Assembly: GCA_016845365.1 (NCBI GenBank)
Contig: JAERST010000005.1
Location: 76,846 to 140,845, forward strand
Origin: Methanobacteriota archaeon
GTDB taxonomy: Archaea; Thermoplasmatota; Poseidoniia; Poseidoniales; Thalassarchaeaceae
Direction: 5' to 3'
Length of the DNA: 64,000 bases
Position numbers and translations under genes: made by a program. Positions 10,801-18,200 of this stretch are shown here, one piece after another; within the stretch, counting starts at the first letter, position 1, and every line of letters begins with the position of its first letter. The notes under the pieces were generated by a model. It searched no databases and was not told the origin of the DNA. It saw only the letters and a program-made list of their open reading frames with translations.

Positions 10801-11286
10801 ACCGCACTCGGTGATGGTGATTCATTCACCTTAACTCTGGACATCGTCGACCTCTACTCTGAGACGACCGGTGTTCAGGTGACTGTCTACTGGCGAATTG
10901 TTGAGGGAGACGGAAGTCGATACACCATCGACAATTCGTTCACCATCGACTTGCTACCGCGCCCAAGCGACCCTTGTACACTCAATCCAACCGCTGATGG
11001 TTGTGAGAAGGACAGTGGCAATATGCAGACTATCATGATCGCAGCTGTGGGAATCATCGCAGTTCTTGCAATCGTTGGAGTTACTCTGGTAATGCGCGGT
11101 CGTGGCAAGGGAGATGATGGTGGAGACACAGTCGAACAATTCGGTGGTGTCGAGCAGATGGACCCAGTCGAGGCATATGTCCAGCAGATGGTTGGACAGG
11201 GCTACGATGAGGCTACTGCGCGCCAATATGCCGAGCAGTACTACGCTGCATATTACGCCCAGCAAGGACAAGGCGGCGGCAATTGA
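4870..11286 (+). CDS. Giant membrane-anchored surface protein (FG-GAP/CARDB-like, 2138 aa)
   Basis: A signal peptide (about residues 16-40) precedes an FG-GAP/VCBS-like propeller region (about 50-420) with Asp-rich calcium loops such as GDIDCDNDNDL, GDIDDDGDADI and ADSDGDGEIDL. CARDB/Ig-like adhesion modules follow, with at least two carbohydrate-binding- or MAM-like units ending in VDNISI and IDNIRI. A segment near residues 1365-1560 resembles a glutamine-amidotransferase-like/DUF4350 fold (VDVAILSNPTDQNRL, MVNGGTVQIHLGPY). The C-terminus has a Cys-bracketed stalk (DPCTLNPTADGCEK), one transmembrane helix (about 2052-2074) and a 63-residue cytoplasmic tail rich in Gln and Tyr. Likely roles are adhesion, polymer binding or cell-surface architecture. 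The substrate is unknown. ATG 4873 is an equally good start. Confidence 0.85.
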   Translation: MMSSSKNARNDSREGRLAIFLVMLMLSSPMLSLVPAASASHITQYAVQRDPSFIAIGDIDCDNDNDLVSASAMGHFISALYNDGNGGFGDRQDVFISNNDSHRAGFRDTADGVRVFIDDVNGDDVNDVIYFQQNIRFVGGPHIPANLTILWGDCASRINNWDASEPIMVNEPYLTDMDVGDIDDDGDADIVINVHDRGFTNNFLKIFKGPDPSQITNQQTIPVPLTNGQYTNVMLGHWGEDVLSGGIGNPVGDCEDLDIWLLRTPPYNTGVGYSRGHYDNMTVLEFDCTLGTYPSPMDATASGVHHFKLDAEHGDALPGIDIADSDGDGEIDLIAVVDGITGNISYAKKTGSSWDTQNYVYLGDYLGASLTIADVNRDGNMDFFVPTEVTLTRVQDSSARNQTYLLLDNLREVNTVEIILSNPSGTDYLSSISFDVGRRPTMAVPGQLAGGDDSAYEIAIGQRDRAYRFANSAMWLDTQGWAGAGDFLSVLSLDNEDVGITDVTIAPAAYDPATGRAMIGEGTRFVNLTVKNTGLNPISGSVDVDLEVKEVLDGVDTLVYSNDFEGNIDSTNCPSCTIVKKSYTGEYGSGASSWHEEYNASVDENGTATDPPWEADYNPTTYMWAGMDHQDNDSLSGYYNNMDEAFIIENVDLTGSDAAYLDLDLLCSTAFFELYLAEPYGVRERWLYEDSCGIEVWSDGNGWEQVFFLGGWDNERFFRLGVLGVDPEYNTYDGNFYWETSTGWVTLDGDNGIDLTRYAGEIIDIRFRFRSGLMGSVGPEGSSQETRLDGFAVDNISIRKTDVQFGTEEVVSQTLNFNNFAAGATEEVSLTADFVDNTTYYIKTTLTGPTGFDNADATNDEVKFQITVKNLFDPGVAEEPWVSLENGLRYASGDRDIDIRVQNYGNTLTDFQLETTVKNALPDLVAIEDFSGLDPMWEDDGNENGSRLDDTNGDHPMLPQSRGVFNSHAYWLGDPDTGYGDDWNEWLKLDPIPVASGGTDFTYLSFDYFAEGDYLSDNDDNILAIRDSAGLEIEWSKGGEVYRGTVWGSWTDRNENGLRPFHECEDFDNNGRYDEVEYMGDHSDRYESVVWFDSESLVKSVIIDLTHITLLNQTSNSSFNWRTECTDLSGSEVTLTWRFQSNGDGVNGNAGLAGFAIDNIRIDEFTFENDGTYTNDVTGLDASEREKVTVATHDFTSGIYRIDTMTILNTSIEGTTWYNKSETTTANNHSQIIFSIASADITLMQPDILECVSDITYKCVYTFDSASEHSFSVPLLNGVIAGEYVVTMKVVDTSTGQTVYEQAADNGPFDLDPHDRDFANWTTPYSGWYDGREYNISFYAEVIDEDSAEMERSGNDRYFEIEFYNNVDVAILSNPTDQNRLQRVKQDLEAMGMTYTQLLVDDWERYATENWMEHYDKILLPWQTDYNVVYGAYYETLAETRDSDGLSVTDVLEAYMVNGGTVQIHLGPYRNEYQPNRLPFGMDIAMRNQWNNTVTHDDLTVVDAYHPLMDNVNLDAFAGVHGGSYVALAGLDTAQVQFDQIPQVCGGRISNPLGTFHTLLRSESFDSQSLLSICNRGAGGMIVTTLDVENPSFSQPFGGTSMPLLSNMLSYDVTPYPANFGIAGDGFDLTINGEAPSIDTVTGAYATMYIKSNSDLDFSFLTADSALGESIMADWTLESTDMNESVTGWQGEIIDYGEISHIRQTSPSIPTLGSFCVGDSGSSTGCRIGAEWLLTLYLHDDEGHTRITYINLVTDDTLADEFRPTADLQLVQNSVTDEYVTMEGTKTVGGVDWPIYRVRLTDSGDISLDFDSSASFDEDAPEGERGIEMFEYRVFFDYPVDSDDPTLQGHEYQVPEAAGGDLWNYVFRNQTSDGTLENQIRLELIVYDRAGKQSEKARMYFIIVGEDFGDDPPMVEITSPRSTDSQKEDLVTINGVVNSGAENGVLIEVALEAATLDLTPSPKATQKALGKYNSTGLTALGDGDSFTLTLDIVDLYSETTGVQVTVYWRIVEGDGSRYTIDNSFTIDLLPRPSDPCTLNPTADGCEKDSGNMQTIMIAAVGIIAVLAIVGVTLVMRGRGKGDDGGDTVEQFGGVEQMDPVEAYVQQMVGQGYDEATARQYAEQYYAAYYAQQGQGGGN

Positions 11287-11374
11287 GTCGCTGATTGATT
11301 ATGGCGCCCTTTGGGCTGCCATGGCTGAGTCGACCCTCGGTATCGGGGGTCGCTCAGCCGCACCTTGAAGACCC

Positions 11375-11390
11375 CGAGGCGACCGCCTCG
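11375..11390. repeat. Inverted repeat upstream of ahcY
   Basis: CGAGGC and GCCTCG flank GACC, a 6-bp stem ending 4 bp before the ahcY start codon. A second imperfect repeat (CGACCC 11331-11336 with GGGTCG 11347-11352) lies just upstream. They could affect initiation or be end signals of the upstream gene. Confidence 0.4.
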
Positions 11391-11394
11391 CAAC

Positions 11395-12660
11395 ATGGAC
11401 GCTGGTGAGCGCTACACTGTGGCAGACCTCTCGCTTGGGGAAGCGGGAGGTCTGAAGGTTGCATGGGCGCGAAGCAGAATGCCCGCTCTCGCTGCATTGC
11501 GCGCCCAGGCTGAGAAAGATCAGCCACTCGCCGGTCAGCGAGTGGCTGGTTGCCTGCACGTCACCAAAGAGACTGCAGTGCTAATCGAGACGATTGAAGC
11601 AGCCGGTGCAGAAGTATCCTGGTCCGGCTGCAATCCTCTCTCGACCCAAGATGACGTGGCCGCTTGGCTAGCCTCAGAAGGCTACAGCGTCCACGCCTGG
11701 TACGGTCAGAATAACGATGAATTCTACGAATCCATCGACCGTACCCTCGAATTCAAGCCGACTCTTACCCTCGATGATGGAGCCGACCTAATCTACCGCG
11801 TTCACGCGCAGTACCCTGAACTCGCCGAGGGAGTCATCGGCGGAACCGAGGAGACGACGACGGGTGTTCATCGCCTGCGAGCGATGGGCGAAGCAGGCGA
11901 GTTGCGATACCCAGTCATCGCAGTAAATGACGCATCAACCAAGTGGGATTTCGACAATGTCCACGGAACGGGCCAATCCACCCTTGACGGAATCATCCGC
12001 GCGACGAGCGTTTTGCTGGCTGGCAAGACCTTCGTCGTCGCCGGCTACGGTCACTGCGGAAAGGGACTGGCAAATCGCGCCCGTGGAATGGGGGCCAATG
12101 TCGTCGTCACCGAGGTCGACCCGCTGGCCGCACTCAAGGCGGTGATGGACGGATTCCGTGTCATGCAAATGGATGACGCGGCTGCTATCGGCGACATCTT
12201 CTGTACCGCGACCGGGATGAAGGATGTCATCATCGGTCGCCACTTCGATTCGATGAAGGAAGGCGCAATCGTCTGCAATACTGGGCATTACGATTGCGAA
12301 ATCAACATCGACGACCTCGAGCAGCGCGCAGAGGAAATCTACACCATTCGCGAGAATAACGAGGCATTCGTGTTGGCAGACGGCCGCACAATCCACCTTC
12401 TCGCGCGCGGCCGTCTAGTCAATCTCGCAGCCGCCGAAGGACACCCAAGCGAAGTCATGGACATGTCCTTCGCAAACCAATTCCTCGCACTCTGCCGACT
12501 CGCGGCAGAAGGCGAGTCCTACGATGATGTCGTCTACGATATCAGCCCCGAGCAGGACCGCGAATTAGCAGCCCTCAAGCTCGAGGCTGAAGGGGTCAAC
12601 ATCGACACTCTCACGGCCGAGCAACTCGCCTATCTCAACGATTACTCGGCCGGCACATGA
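11395..12660 (+). CDS. ahcY: S-adenosylhomocysteine hydrolase
   Basis: The 421-aa enzyme splits S-adenosylhomocysteine into adenosine and homocysteine, clearing the by-product of SAM-dependent methylation. Family motifs run in order: GCLHVTKETAVLIET, NNDEFYESI, LTLDDGADL, GGTEETTTGVHRL, NDASTKWDFDN (with the conserved Lys) and the NAD-binding GYGHCGKGLANRARGMGA. The C-terminus carries HPSEVMDMSFANQF. ATG 11395 (MDAGERYTV) is chosen over the ten-residue longer reading from 11365, which has no family similarity. Length is normal for the shorter archaeal/bacterial form. The TPR gene beyond it points the other way (convergent). Confidence 0.97.
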   Translation: MDAGERYTVADLSLGEAGGLKVAWARSRMPALAALRAQAEKDQPLAGQRVAGCLHVTKETAVLIETIEAAGAEVSWSGCNPLSTQDDVAAWLASEGYSVHAWYGQNNDEFYESIDRTLEFKPTLTLDDGADLIYRVHAQYPELAEGVIGGTEETTTGVHRLRAMGEAGELRYPVIAVNDASTKWDFDNVHGTGQSTLDGIIRATSVLLAGKTFVVAGYGHCGKGLANRARGMGANVVVTEVDPLAALKAVMDGFRVMQMDDAAAIGDIFCTATGMKDVIIGRHFDSMKEGAIVCNTGHYDCEINIDDLEQRAEEIYTIRENNEAFVLADGRTIHLLARGRLVNLAAAEGHPSEVMDMSFANQFLALCRLAAEGESYDDVVYDISPEQDRELAALKLEAEGVNIDTLTAEQLAYLNDYSAGT

Positions 12661-12714
12661 GCCGCCCAAAGTAACCGGCAGAACTCGCCCCTCGAACTCG
12701 CCCTGCGAATCCGC

Positions 12715-13797
12715 TCAATCCTCGAGTTCATCCGACTCAAGTGGCTCATCGGATTCCTCAACCTCGGCTGAGGAATCATCCCCAGAACCCCACCACGAAT
12801 CATCACCAACATCAAAGAAATCAGGCAATTCAGGCTTCCACCTTCTCTGAATTTTCTCATCCGCGTCAACAATCCGCAAGTGACGCTCCCGAAATCCTTC
12901 GGGACGCTTCCCAACAAGATGCTCGTACAATTTGCTGCCGCGGATGCCATCAGGCACACACACCTTCCCAGCAGTCGCTTCCACGTCGAGCGCGCGGTCG
13001 AGGTCCAGGGCGTGTCTATTGAGCGTGTGTAAGAGGCCAGCACCCATTCGCGAGACCCCCATGAAAAGGCCCAGAATAAGCAGGAAAACTAGGATGAATC
13101 CGTATTGCGTTTGACCGAGAAGTTGCATCGCAACGGTGCCGATTAGGAATACGATTGGAGCGACAAAAGTAAACAAGAAAAACGTCTCAGAAAGCGGTTT
13201 TCGTCCTTTCATCCGGTCAATAATTTCCCATCTCGGATGCTTCGGATTTTGTGGTCGAAAGACTTCATCCTTCTCCATTTTCGCAGCCTTCGAAACCATC
13301 TTTCGAACTTGATCCATCTTCACCAATTGACGGCTATCGGGAGAATCCATCCCGTCGCTAAACAAGACTTCGAGAAGCTCACCCGCCTCCGTGTACATCC
13401 CGAGTCGCACAAGAATCGCGATCTGCTCCACCACGGGCGTCACCTCGTTTGGCTCGATACGCCTGCGCTCCTGCCACCACTGCAAGGCTTCCTCGAGCAT
13501 GCCTAAGTGGTCCACGAGGAGGATTCCGCCGAGAATCCATGCATCGCTATCGTCGGGTTCGAGTTGTATGACGCGGCGCAGCGCCCCGAGCGCGGTCGCG
13601 GCCTGCGCCAGCGTCGGCATATCCTGTTGCCCGCGTCTTGCGGGGGGGAGGGTCATGCGGGCGACCATCTTCCAGGCTGCTGCGTGGTCGGGCTCGATTT
13701 GGGTGATTTCTTTGGCGAGTTGGAGTGCTTCTTCGCGCTCTCCGGCTTGTTCGTGCTCGAGCACGTCGACCCAGAGCGTCTGCGCGCTGCTCGCCAT
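12715..13797 (-). CDS. TPR-repeat protein with two transmembrane helices
   Basis: The 360-aa protein has TPR-type helical repeats over about residues 1-165 (for example ALQLAKEITQIEPDHAAAWK and RRVIQLEPDDSDAWILGG). A hydrophobic pair follows (about 215-262, FLFTFVAPIVFLIGTVAMQLL and GFILVFLLILGLFMG). A charged C-terminal domain ends in a very acidic tail (EESDEPLESDELED). TPR domains mediate protein-protein contacts, so this is probably a membrane-bound scaffold with both ends in the cytoplasm. No enzyme domain is visible. It is convergent with ahcY and downstream of the Gar1 gene on the same strand. Partner proteins cannot be inferred. Confidence 0.85.
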   Translation of the reverse strand: MASSAQTLWVDVLEHEQAGEREEALQLAKEITQIEPDHAAAWKMVARMTLPPARRGQQDMPTLAQAATALGALRRVIQLEPDDSDAWILGGILLVDHLGMLEEALQWWQERRRIEPNEVTPVVEQIAILVRLGMYTEAGELLEVLFSDGMDSPDSRQLVKMDQVRKMVSKAAKMEKDEVFRPQNPKHPRWEIIDRMKGRKPLSETFFLFTFVAPIVFLIGTVAMQLLGQTQYGFILVFLLILGLFMGVSRMGAGLLHTLNRHALDLDRALDVEATAGKVCVPDGIRGSKLYEHLVGKRPEGFRERHLRIVDADEKIQRRWKPELPDFFDVGDDSWWGSGDDSSAEVEESDEPLESDELED

Positions 13798-13841
13798 GGG
13801 CTTCGCTCAAGCGCGGTGGGGATGAATGCTGGGGTTGGAGT

Positions 13842-13956
13842 GGTTCAGCGTCGGCCGCTGCTGAGGTTTAGCGTCGGCCTCTGGCGAGGTTCAGCGTCGG
13901 CCGCTGCTGAGGTTCATCGTCGGCCGCTGATGTGACTCAACGTCGGCCGCTGCCGC
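13842..13956. repeat. Five 23-bp tandem repeats over the gar1 3' end
   Basis: Five consecutive 23-bp units start at 13842, 13865, 13888, 13911 and 13934. All share a CGTCGGCC core; units 1 and 3 are identical and the others differ by a few bases. The stop codon of the minus-strand Gar1 gene (13937-13939) lies in unit 5, so the other four units look like outward duplications of the gene end, most carrying a stop-like TGA. The 139-bp gap to the TPR gene is otherwise empty. Confidence 0.85.
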
Positions 13957-14995
13957 GGCCTGGGCGATTGCGGCTTGGGCCGCCCCTTCCGGGTCCTCTG
14001 AATCCTGGTCGGCGCGGCTTGCTGCCGCTGCCGGGTGACCTGCCTCGGCCGGGTCCGTCGCGTGGACCTGAGGTTCGTGGTCCACGGCGGTCTCCGCCGC
14101 GGTCAGAGCCTCGGTTTCCTCCGCGGGAATCCCTGCGGTCGCCTCCGTATGAACCGCCTCGGCCACCTCCACGGTTGCCTCCACGGTTGTCTGAGCGTGA
14201 GTCTCTGCGATCACCGCCGCGTGAGTCTCTGCGGTCACCGCCGCGGTTTCCACCGCCACCACGTCCTCCGCCACCGCTCGGGCGGCTGGCTTGGCAACGG
14301 TTGCACTTGTCGCGGAAAGCGAAGTTGTTATTCTTGCACTTGGGGCAATCCCAATCTCCATCGCGGCCGCCTTTGTTATCGCGGCTGCCGCGGTTATCGC
14401 GGCGGTCTCCACCTCGATTATCACGACCGCCGCGGTCATTACGTCGGTCGTATCCACGGTCATCGCGGCGCTGGAATCGGCCTTCGCTGCGCTGGCCTCC
14501 GCGGCCTCCGCTGCTTCCGGCACCTTCTGGGCGGTCTGCCTCACAGCGATTGCATTTATCGCGGAAGGCGAAATTATTGTTCTTGCACTTTGGGCAATCC
14601 CAATCGCCGCCGCGGTTGCCGCCGCGATTATCACGGCCTCCTCGGTCATTGCGGCGGTCGAATCCACGACCACCGTCGCGACCTCTTCCACCATCGCGTC
14701 CGCGACGGTCATCGCGGCGGTCGTAGCGGCCACGCCCGCGGTCTGAGCGTTCGCGCCGCTCCCGCGGCGCGATCTCAACTGGAGAACCGACCGCGCTCGA
14801 AGCATCGATATCTTCAGCCAATGGATGAATGTGAATCAGAGCGCGGTCGACGGCGCCAATCACCGTATTCACGCGACCAATCGGCTTGCCGCCAACGATT
14901 CGAAGTGTGGCACCGAGCCTAGGCGCCTTCCCCTCGAAGGCGATCATCAGACCGCCCTCGTAGGACTCCTTCTCGACCGTCCCGGAGAAGCTCAT
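13937..14995 (-). CDS. Gar1-type H/ACA RNP protein with RGG repeats and two RanBP2 zinc fingers
   Basis: Residues 1-77 match the Gar1 core that binds Cbf5 in H/ACA pseudouridylation complexes ([20 protein letters not shown]). Archaeal Gar1 is normally little more than this core of 70-100 residues. Here about 275 residues follow: an Arg/Gly/Asp-rich RGG region, a RanBP2-type zinc finger (C134, C137, C148, C151, within [20 protein letters not shown]), more RGG, a nearly identical second finger (C217, C220, C231, C234), and a final RGG/GRG tail. RanBP2 fingers of this W-C-N-F-R type bind single-stranded RNA in ZRANB2 and FUS. The gene begins 4 bp after the stop of the surface-protein gene upstream on the same strand. 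Long ORFs on the opposite strand are shadows of the repetitive GC-rich sequence. Confidence 0.85.
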   Translation of the reverse strand: MSFSGTVEKESYEGGLMIAFEGKAPRLGATLRIVGGKPIGRVNTVIGAVDRALIHIHPLAEDIDASSAVGSPVEIAPRERRERSDRGRGRYDRRDDRRGRDGGRGRDGGRGFDRRNDRGGRDNRGGNRGGDWDCPKCKNNNFAFRDKCNRCEADRPEGAGSSGGRGGQRSEGRFQRRDDRGYDRRNDRGGRDNRGGDRRDNRGSRDNKGGRDGDWDCPKCKNNNFAFRDKCNRCQASRPSGGGGRGGGGNRGGDRRDSRGGDRRDSRSDNRGGNRGGGRGGSYGGDRRDSRGGNRGSDRGGDRRGPRTSGPRDGPGRGRSPGSGSKPRRPGFRGPGRGGPSRNRPGRGSGRR

Positions 14996-14999
14996 GGCC

Positions 15000-17003
15000 T
15001 CAGTCGCGTCGGCCCGAGTATATGAGTGCGGCAGATGCTGCGAGAATCAACCCCGGAAGCCCCATCGCTGGTAATCCGGACGTTGGTTCCGTGGGCGGCT
15101 CGGGCTCCGGCTCGGGTTCAACGAAGAGATGTGAATTGTTGACACTCCTCTGCTGACTTGTACAAACGCCAGATTCGTCGCAACCATGAACCATTATCTC
15201 GTGAACACCCTCTGCCCAGAAGGAGAAATCGATAGCGGGTGTGGACCAAGTATTGCCAGTGACACTCACTTCCCCAAGAGCCACCCCATCGATTAGCAAA
15301 GTGAAGGTAACAGCCTCACCATCTGGGTCGGAAAATTGTCCACTCATCGACCAAGAATTACCGTCCCATCCTTCACTATTCACGACAATCGATGGAGGCT
15401 GACTGGATTTCTTCACATTAAGAGAAACTGAATCCGAGGAGTGCCGAACACCAACACCTTCGACATCTAGCATGAACCAAACATCTCCTGGTATCATCGA
15501 TGTGGAAACCGCCTCAATTGTTGTCTCAGATTGGCCGATATCGAATGGACCGCTTATTTCGAAACCTCCACCCTCCAGTAGAGGCTGACTCATCTTGACC
15601 GTTACCTCGAGGTCCCCCCAACCCTCATTTGGTGTAATTGTCAATGAGTGAGGGTCCAGAAGTTCCAGCGATGATGTACTCACAGTGAATGGAACTCCAA
15701 TCTCCCAGGAACGAACCCCAGAGGATTGGTTCGCTGAATCAATCGCTTCACAGGTGAAGACATTGACGCTTCCATCGTTGGGAACCTGAACCTGCAAAAT
15801 ATTCCACTCCAATTCGATTTCACCGTCACCATCATGGCACTCAATATCCAATGAAGCGACTCCCGCCTCATCGCTAAACCAGCTTGAGAGTTCATCCCAA
15901 TCTGCCACCTTGTGCAATCCACCACCGAGTGCTGCGAAGCGCACACCTTGGTCCGGAGCATCCTCCGTCCACACAGGCGGCTCATCAACAGGAATCGGCG
16001 CGGTGGTGAAATCTGCAAACAAATCCTCACCCACCGGCCATTGTGGCATGTCTGGATAGAATGAGTAGGTCAAACTTCCATCCTCATTCTCTTGAATCGC
16101 GTAACTGCTCGAGCCATCACCGACACAGCTACCTCGCAATGGTGCACTGCCAGCATAATCTCCCATTGCCGCCTCGACATCTCGACCCTCGCATTCCTCC
16201 CACATGTCGAGGCGCAGCCCATCGGTTTGAGGGAATTGAATGTGGTATTCAACCTCTGACATATTCGAAGCATTGAATGCGACCGTGAACTGACTTGGGT
16301 CATCCACATTCGAGATCGTCAGCGTCGCATTCAACCAAAGCATCATGCGGCACTCATCCACCCCTGCAGAAGCATCGATATCGGTATCACAATCCCTCGC
16401 AGAATCGGGAGAAACCGGCACTTCGACGCAATCGCTACTGCTGCCGAAGCCAGAGCAATCACGGATTTCTGAATGGCGAGGCGGGACGAGGTTCCACTCC
16501 TCTACAAGCACCTCGTCCTCGGTCCAACTGACGTTTTTCCAATCGGTTCCTTCTCCCCCCCTGTGAGGGCTGCCGTCGCGCAGGGCTAGTCGGGTTAGGG
16601 TGTGTTGAACGCACTCTGAGGCAATTGCTCTAACTCCCTCTCTCTCATCTGTGGAAATCCATCCATCGTCGCCACTGGGATATACCGCTGCAACATATTC
16701 GTCCAGACTCTGTCGCACCGCATCGGCTAAACTCGCGTTAACCCAGACTACCGCCTCAACTTGTGCTGAATTCCAATCGTTTGCGATTTCTATGTCGAAG
16801 ATTGCCTTCGAGTATTCGAACATGTCTTCGAAGGTGATCGAGCTGCATTGTTCTTCGAGCGTCGGTCCGTCGCCGCCGAGTTGTTCACGACGCTCGTCAA
16901 ATTCCTGTAATTGATAGTCGGGTGCGCTCATTGGAACCCACGATGTGACCATCGCGAACATGGTGAGGAGGGCTGCGAAGCGGAGCGCATCGTCGCGACT
17001 CAT
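15000..17003 (-). CDS. Secreted surface protein with C-terminal sorting-type anchor
   Basis: The 667-aa protein has an N-terminal hydrophobic signal (about residues 8-28) and a long extracellular region of probable Ig-like or beta-sandwich repeats. One such unit reads [32 protein letters not shown]. Several Cys pairs suggest disulfides. A Pro/Glu linker ([12 protein letters not shown]) leads to a C-terminal tripartite signal: LPAMGLPG, a short hydrophobic stretch, and the basic end SGRRD. This layout resembles archaeosortase-processed (PGF-CTERM-like) anchors. I infer a surface protein of unknown ligand. It lies 4 bp upstream of gar1 on the same strand, so the two are probably co-transcribed without an obvious functional link. 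Confidence 0.8.
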   Translation of the reverse strand: MSRDDALRFAALLTMFAMVTSWVPMSAPDYQLQEFDERREQLGGDGPTLEEQCSSITFEDMFEYSKAIFDIEIANDWNSAQVEAVVWVNASLADAVRQSLDEYVAAVYPSGDDGWISTDEREGVRAIASECVQHTLTRLALRDGSPHRGGEGTDWKNVSWTEDEVLVEEWNLVPPRHSEIRDCSGFGSSSDCVEVPVSPDSARDCDTDIDASAGVDECRMMLWLNATLTISNVDDPSQFTVAFNASNMSEVEYHIQFPQTDGLRLDMWEECEGRDVEAAMGDYAGSAPLRGSCVGDGSSSYAIQENEDGSLTYSFYPDMPQWPVGEDLFADFTTAPIPVDEPPVWTEDAPDQGVRFAALGGGLHKVADWDELSSWFSDEAGVASLDIECHDGDGEIELEWNILQVQVPNDGSVNVFTCEAIDSANQSSGVRSWEIGVPFTVSTSSLELLDPHSLTITPNEGWGDLEVTVKMSQPLLEGGGFEISGPFDIGQSETTIEAVSTSMIPGDVWFMLDVEGVGVRHSSDSVSLNVKKSSQPPSIVVNSEGWDGNSWSMSGQFSDPDGEAVTFTLLIDGVALGEVSVTGNTWSTPAIDFSFWAEGVHEIMVHGCDESGVCTSQQRSVNNSHLFVEPEPEPEPPTEPTSGLPAMGLPGLILAASAALIYSGRRD

Positions 17004-17125
17004 GCAATTTGACGGGTGCTCCGCGCACGATATGGATATCGGCTAGTGGATTTGCTAAGTATTGAGGTACGATTTTTGGTGGTTTTGAGACCAGTTGTCG
17101 GGCTGCAGTACTGCGATTAAAGACA

Positions 17126-17145
17126 AGTTTAGGGCGACCTAAACT
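17126..17145 (+). promoter_or_regulatory. Palindromic operator abutting the phn-type TATA box
   Basis: AGTTTAGG and CCTAAACT form perfect 8-bp arms around GCGA. The inner TTTAGG/CCTAAA half-sites resemble DtxR/MntR/SirR-family metal-repressor boxes. The right arm runs directly into the TATA-like stretch, so a bound repressor would block TBP/TFB. The regulator is inferred, not seen. Confidence 0.6.
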
Positions 17146-17152
17146 ATATATC
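17145..17152 (+). promoter_or_regulatory. TATA box of the phnD-like operon
   Basis: TATATATC lies about 65 bp before the phnD-like ATG. An archaeal TSS about 25-27 bp downstream would fall near 17173-17176, leaving a leader of roughly 40 nt. Confidence 0.55.
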
Positions 17153-17213
17153 ACAATGGTCGGTCGCGCGCCTCGTCGAACACGTAACGACAACACACAT
17201 TGGAAGTGACAAA

Positions 17214-18200
17214 ATGAGAACGAATGCGTTGATGAATGCTCTGTTAGCGGCTCTATTACTGAGTGCTGGTATGGCCGGATGCCTTGAATCGAAAGAAGAA
17301 GATGAGAAGGTGATCCGAATCGCTTTCAAGACTCAAGATGATTACGAAGATCCTGCGGCAAATCCGCAGACCCTTGCTGACTTCATCGCGGCTCAATCGG
17401 GCTACGAAGTCGAACTATACCCAATTACCTCAGACATCGCTGCAATCGAGGCTCTTCGCTTCGGTCACGCCGATATCGCATCCCTCGACGGAGGCGCTGC
17501 GTGGATTGCTTGGAAGCAACACGGACTTGAGGCAATCCTCGCTGACCAGAAGAGCGACGGAACCACTTACTATACCGCTCAGGCATGGGTCCTCGCAGAC
17601 TCAGAAATTCAGTCCCTCGAGGACCTTGAAGGTAAGGATTCCTGCCACACCGGCTGGCTGAAGTCAGCTGGAATGTTGATGCCGATGGGTTACATGATCA
17701 ACAACGGCATCGTTGAAGTCAGCGGAGATGCTGACGACATCGCCTCTCTACGAACCACAATCGAGGATCACTTCGGTAATGCCTCGATTCCTGAGAAGGG
17801 CGACCTCTACTACAGCTACAGCGGTGCCTTCCGCTGCATGACCGAGGGAGTGGGCGATGTCGCATTCGGTAAGTCAACCTCCTACGAAGACCACTGCGAG
17901 GGTAATGATTGGTGCCTCGAGCGAGACCAGTACCGTCCACTCGAGCCTGCTTTTGGACAGGTCCCAAGCCACCCAGTGATGGTCAATACTGAGACCACGA
18001 GCCAAGAGAAGATCGACGTGATTGTTGAGGCATTCCTCGCATTGAATTCTGAGGAGGGTGGATTGGAGATTCTTGACGGAGTCCTCAACACTCCTGGAAT
18101 TTCACAGGTCACATCTGAGGAGCACCTTGGCTCGTACAGCGATGCGATTGGAGCAATCCCGGGCATCGCAGCCTACTTCGATGAGAAGTACGACGAATGA
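17214..18200 (+). CDS. phnD: PhnD-like ABC transporter substrate-binding lipoprotein
   Basis: The 328-aa protein has a lipobox (LLSAGMAGC, Cys 22), so it is probably lipid-anchored outside the membrane. The rest matches the phosphate/phosphonate-binding PhnD family: VIRIAFKTQDDYEDPAANPQTL, the ADIASLDGGAAWIAWK region and LEGKDSCHTGWLKSAGMLMPMG. It would deliver substrate to the PhnE/PhnC pair encoded next. Start and stop overlap phnC by ATGA. No phosphonate lyase or phosphonatase is nearby, so the substrate (phosphate, phosphonate, phosphite or another oxyanion) is open. An operator of metal-repressor type precedes the gene, which is unexpected for a phosphorus transporter. Confidence 0.85.
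   Translation: MRTNALMNALLAALLLSAGMAGCLESKEEDEKVIRIAFKTQDDYEDPAANPQTLADFIAAQSGYEVELYPITSDIAAIEALRFGHADIASLDGGAAWIAWKQHGLEAILADQKSDGTTYYTAQAWVLADSEIQSLEDLEGKDSCHTGWLKSAGMLMPMGYMINNGIVEVSGDADDIASLRTTIEDHFGNASIPEKGDLYYSYSGAFRCMTEGVGDVAFGKSTSYEDHCEGNDWCLERDQYRPLEPAFGQVPSHPVMVNTETTSQEKIDVIVEAFLALNSEEGGLEILDGVLNTPGISQVTSEEHLGSYSDAIGAIPGIAAYFDEKYDE

Noticed and set aside
13932-14922. Long plus-strand open frames antisense to gar1 (264 and 295 aa)
   Set aside because: They are low-complexity mirror readings of GC-rich RGG codons. The minus frame has Gar1 and zinc-finger motifs.
17156-17209. 17-codon upstream ORF before phnD
   Set aside because: It starts upstream of the TSS predicted from the TATA box, so it is probably not in the transcript.
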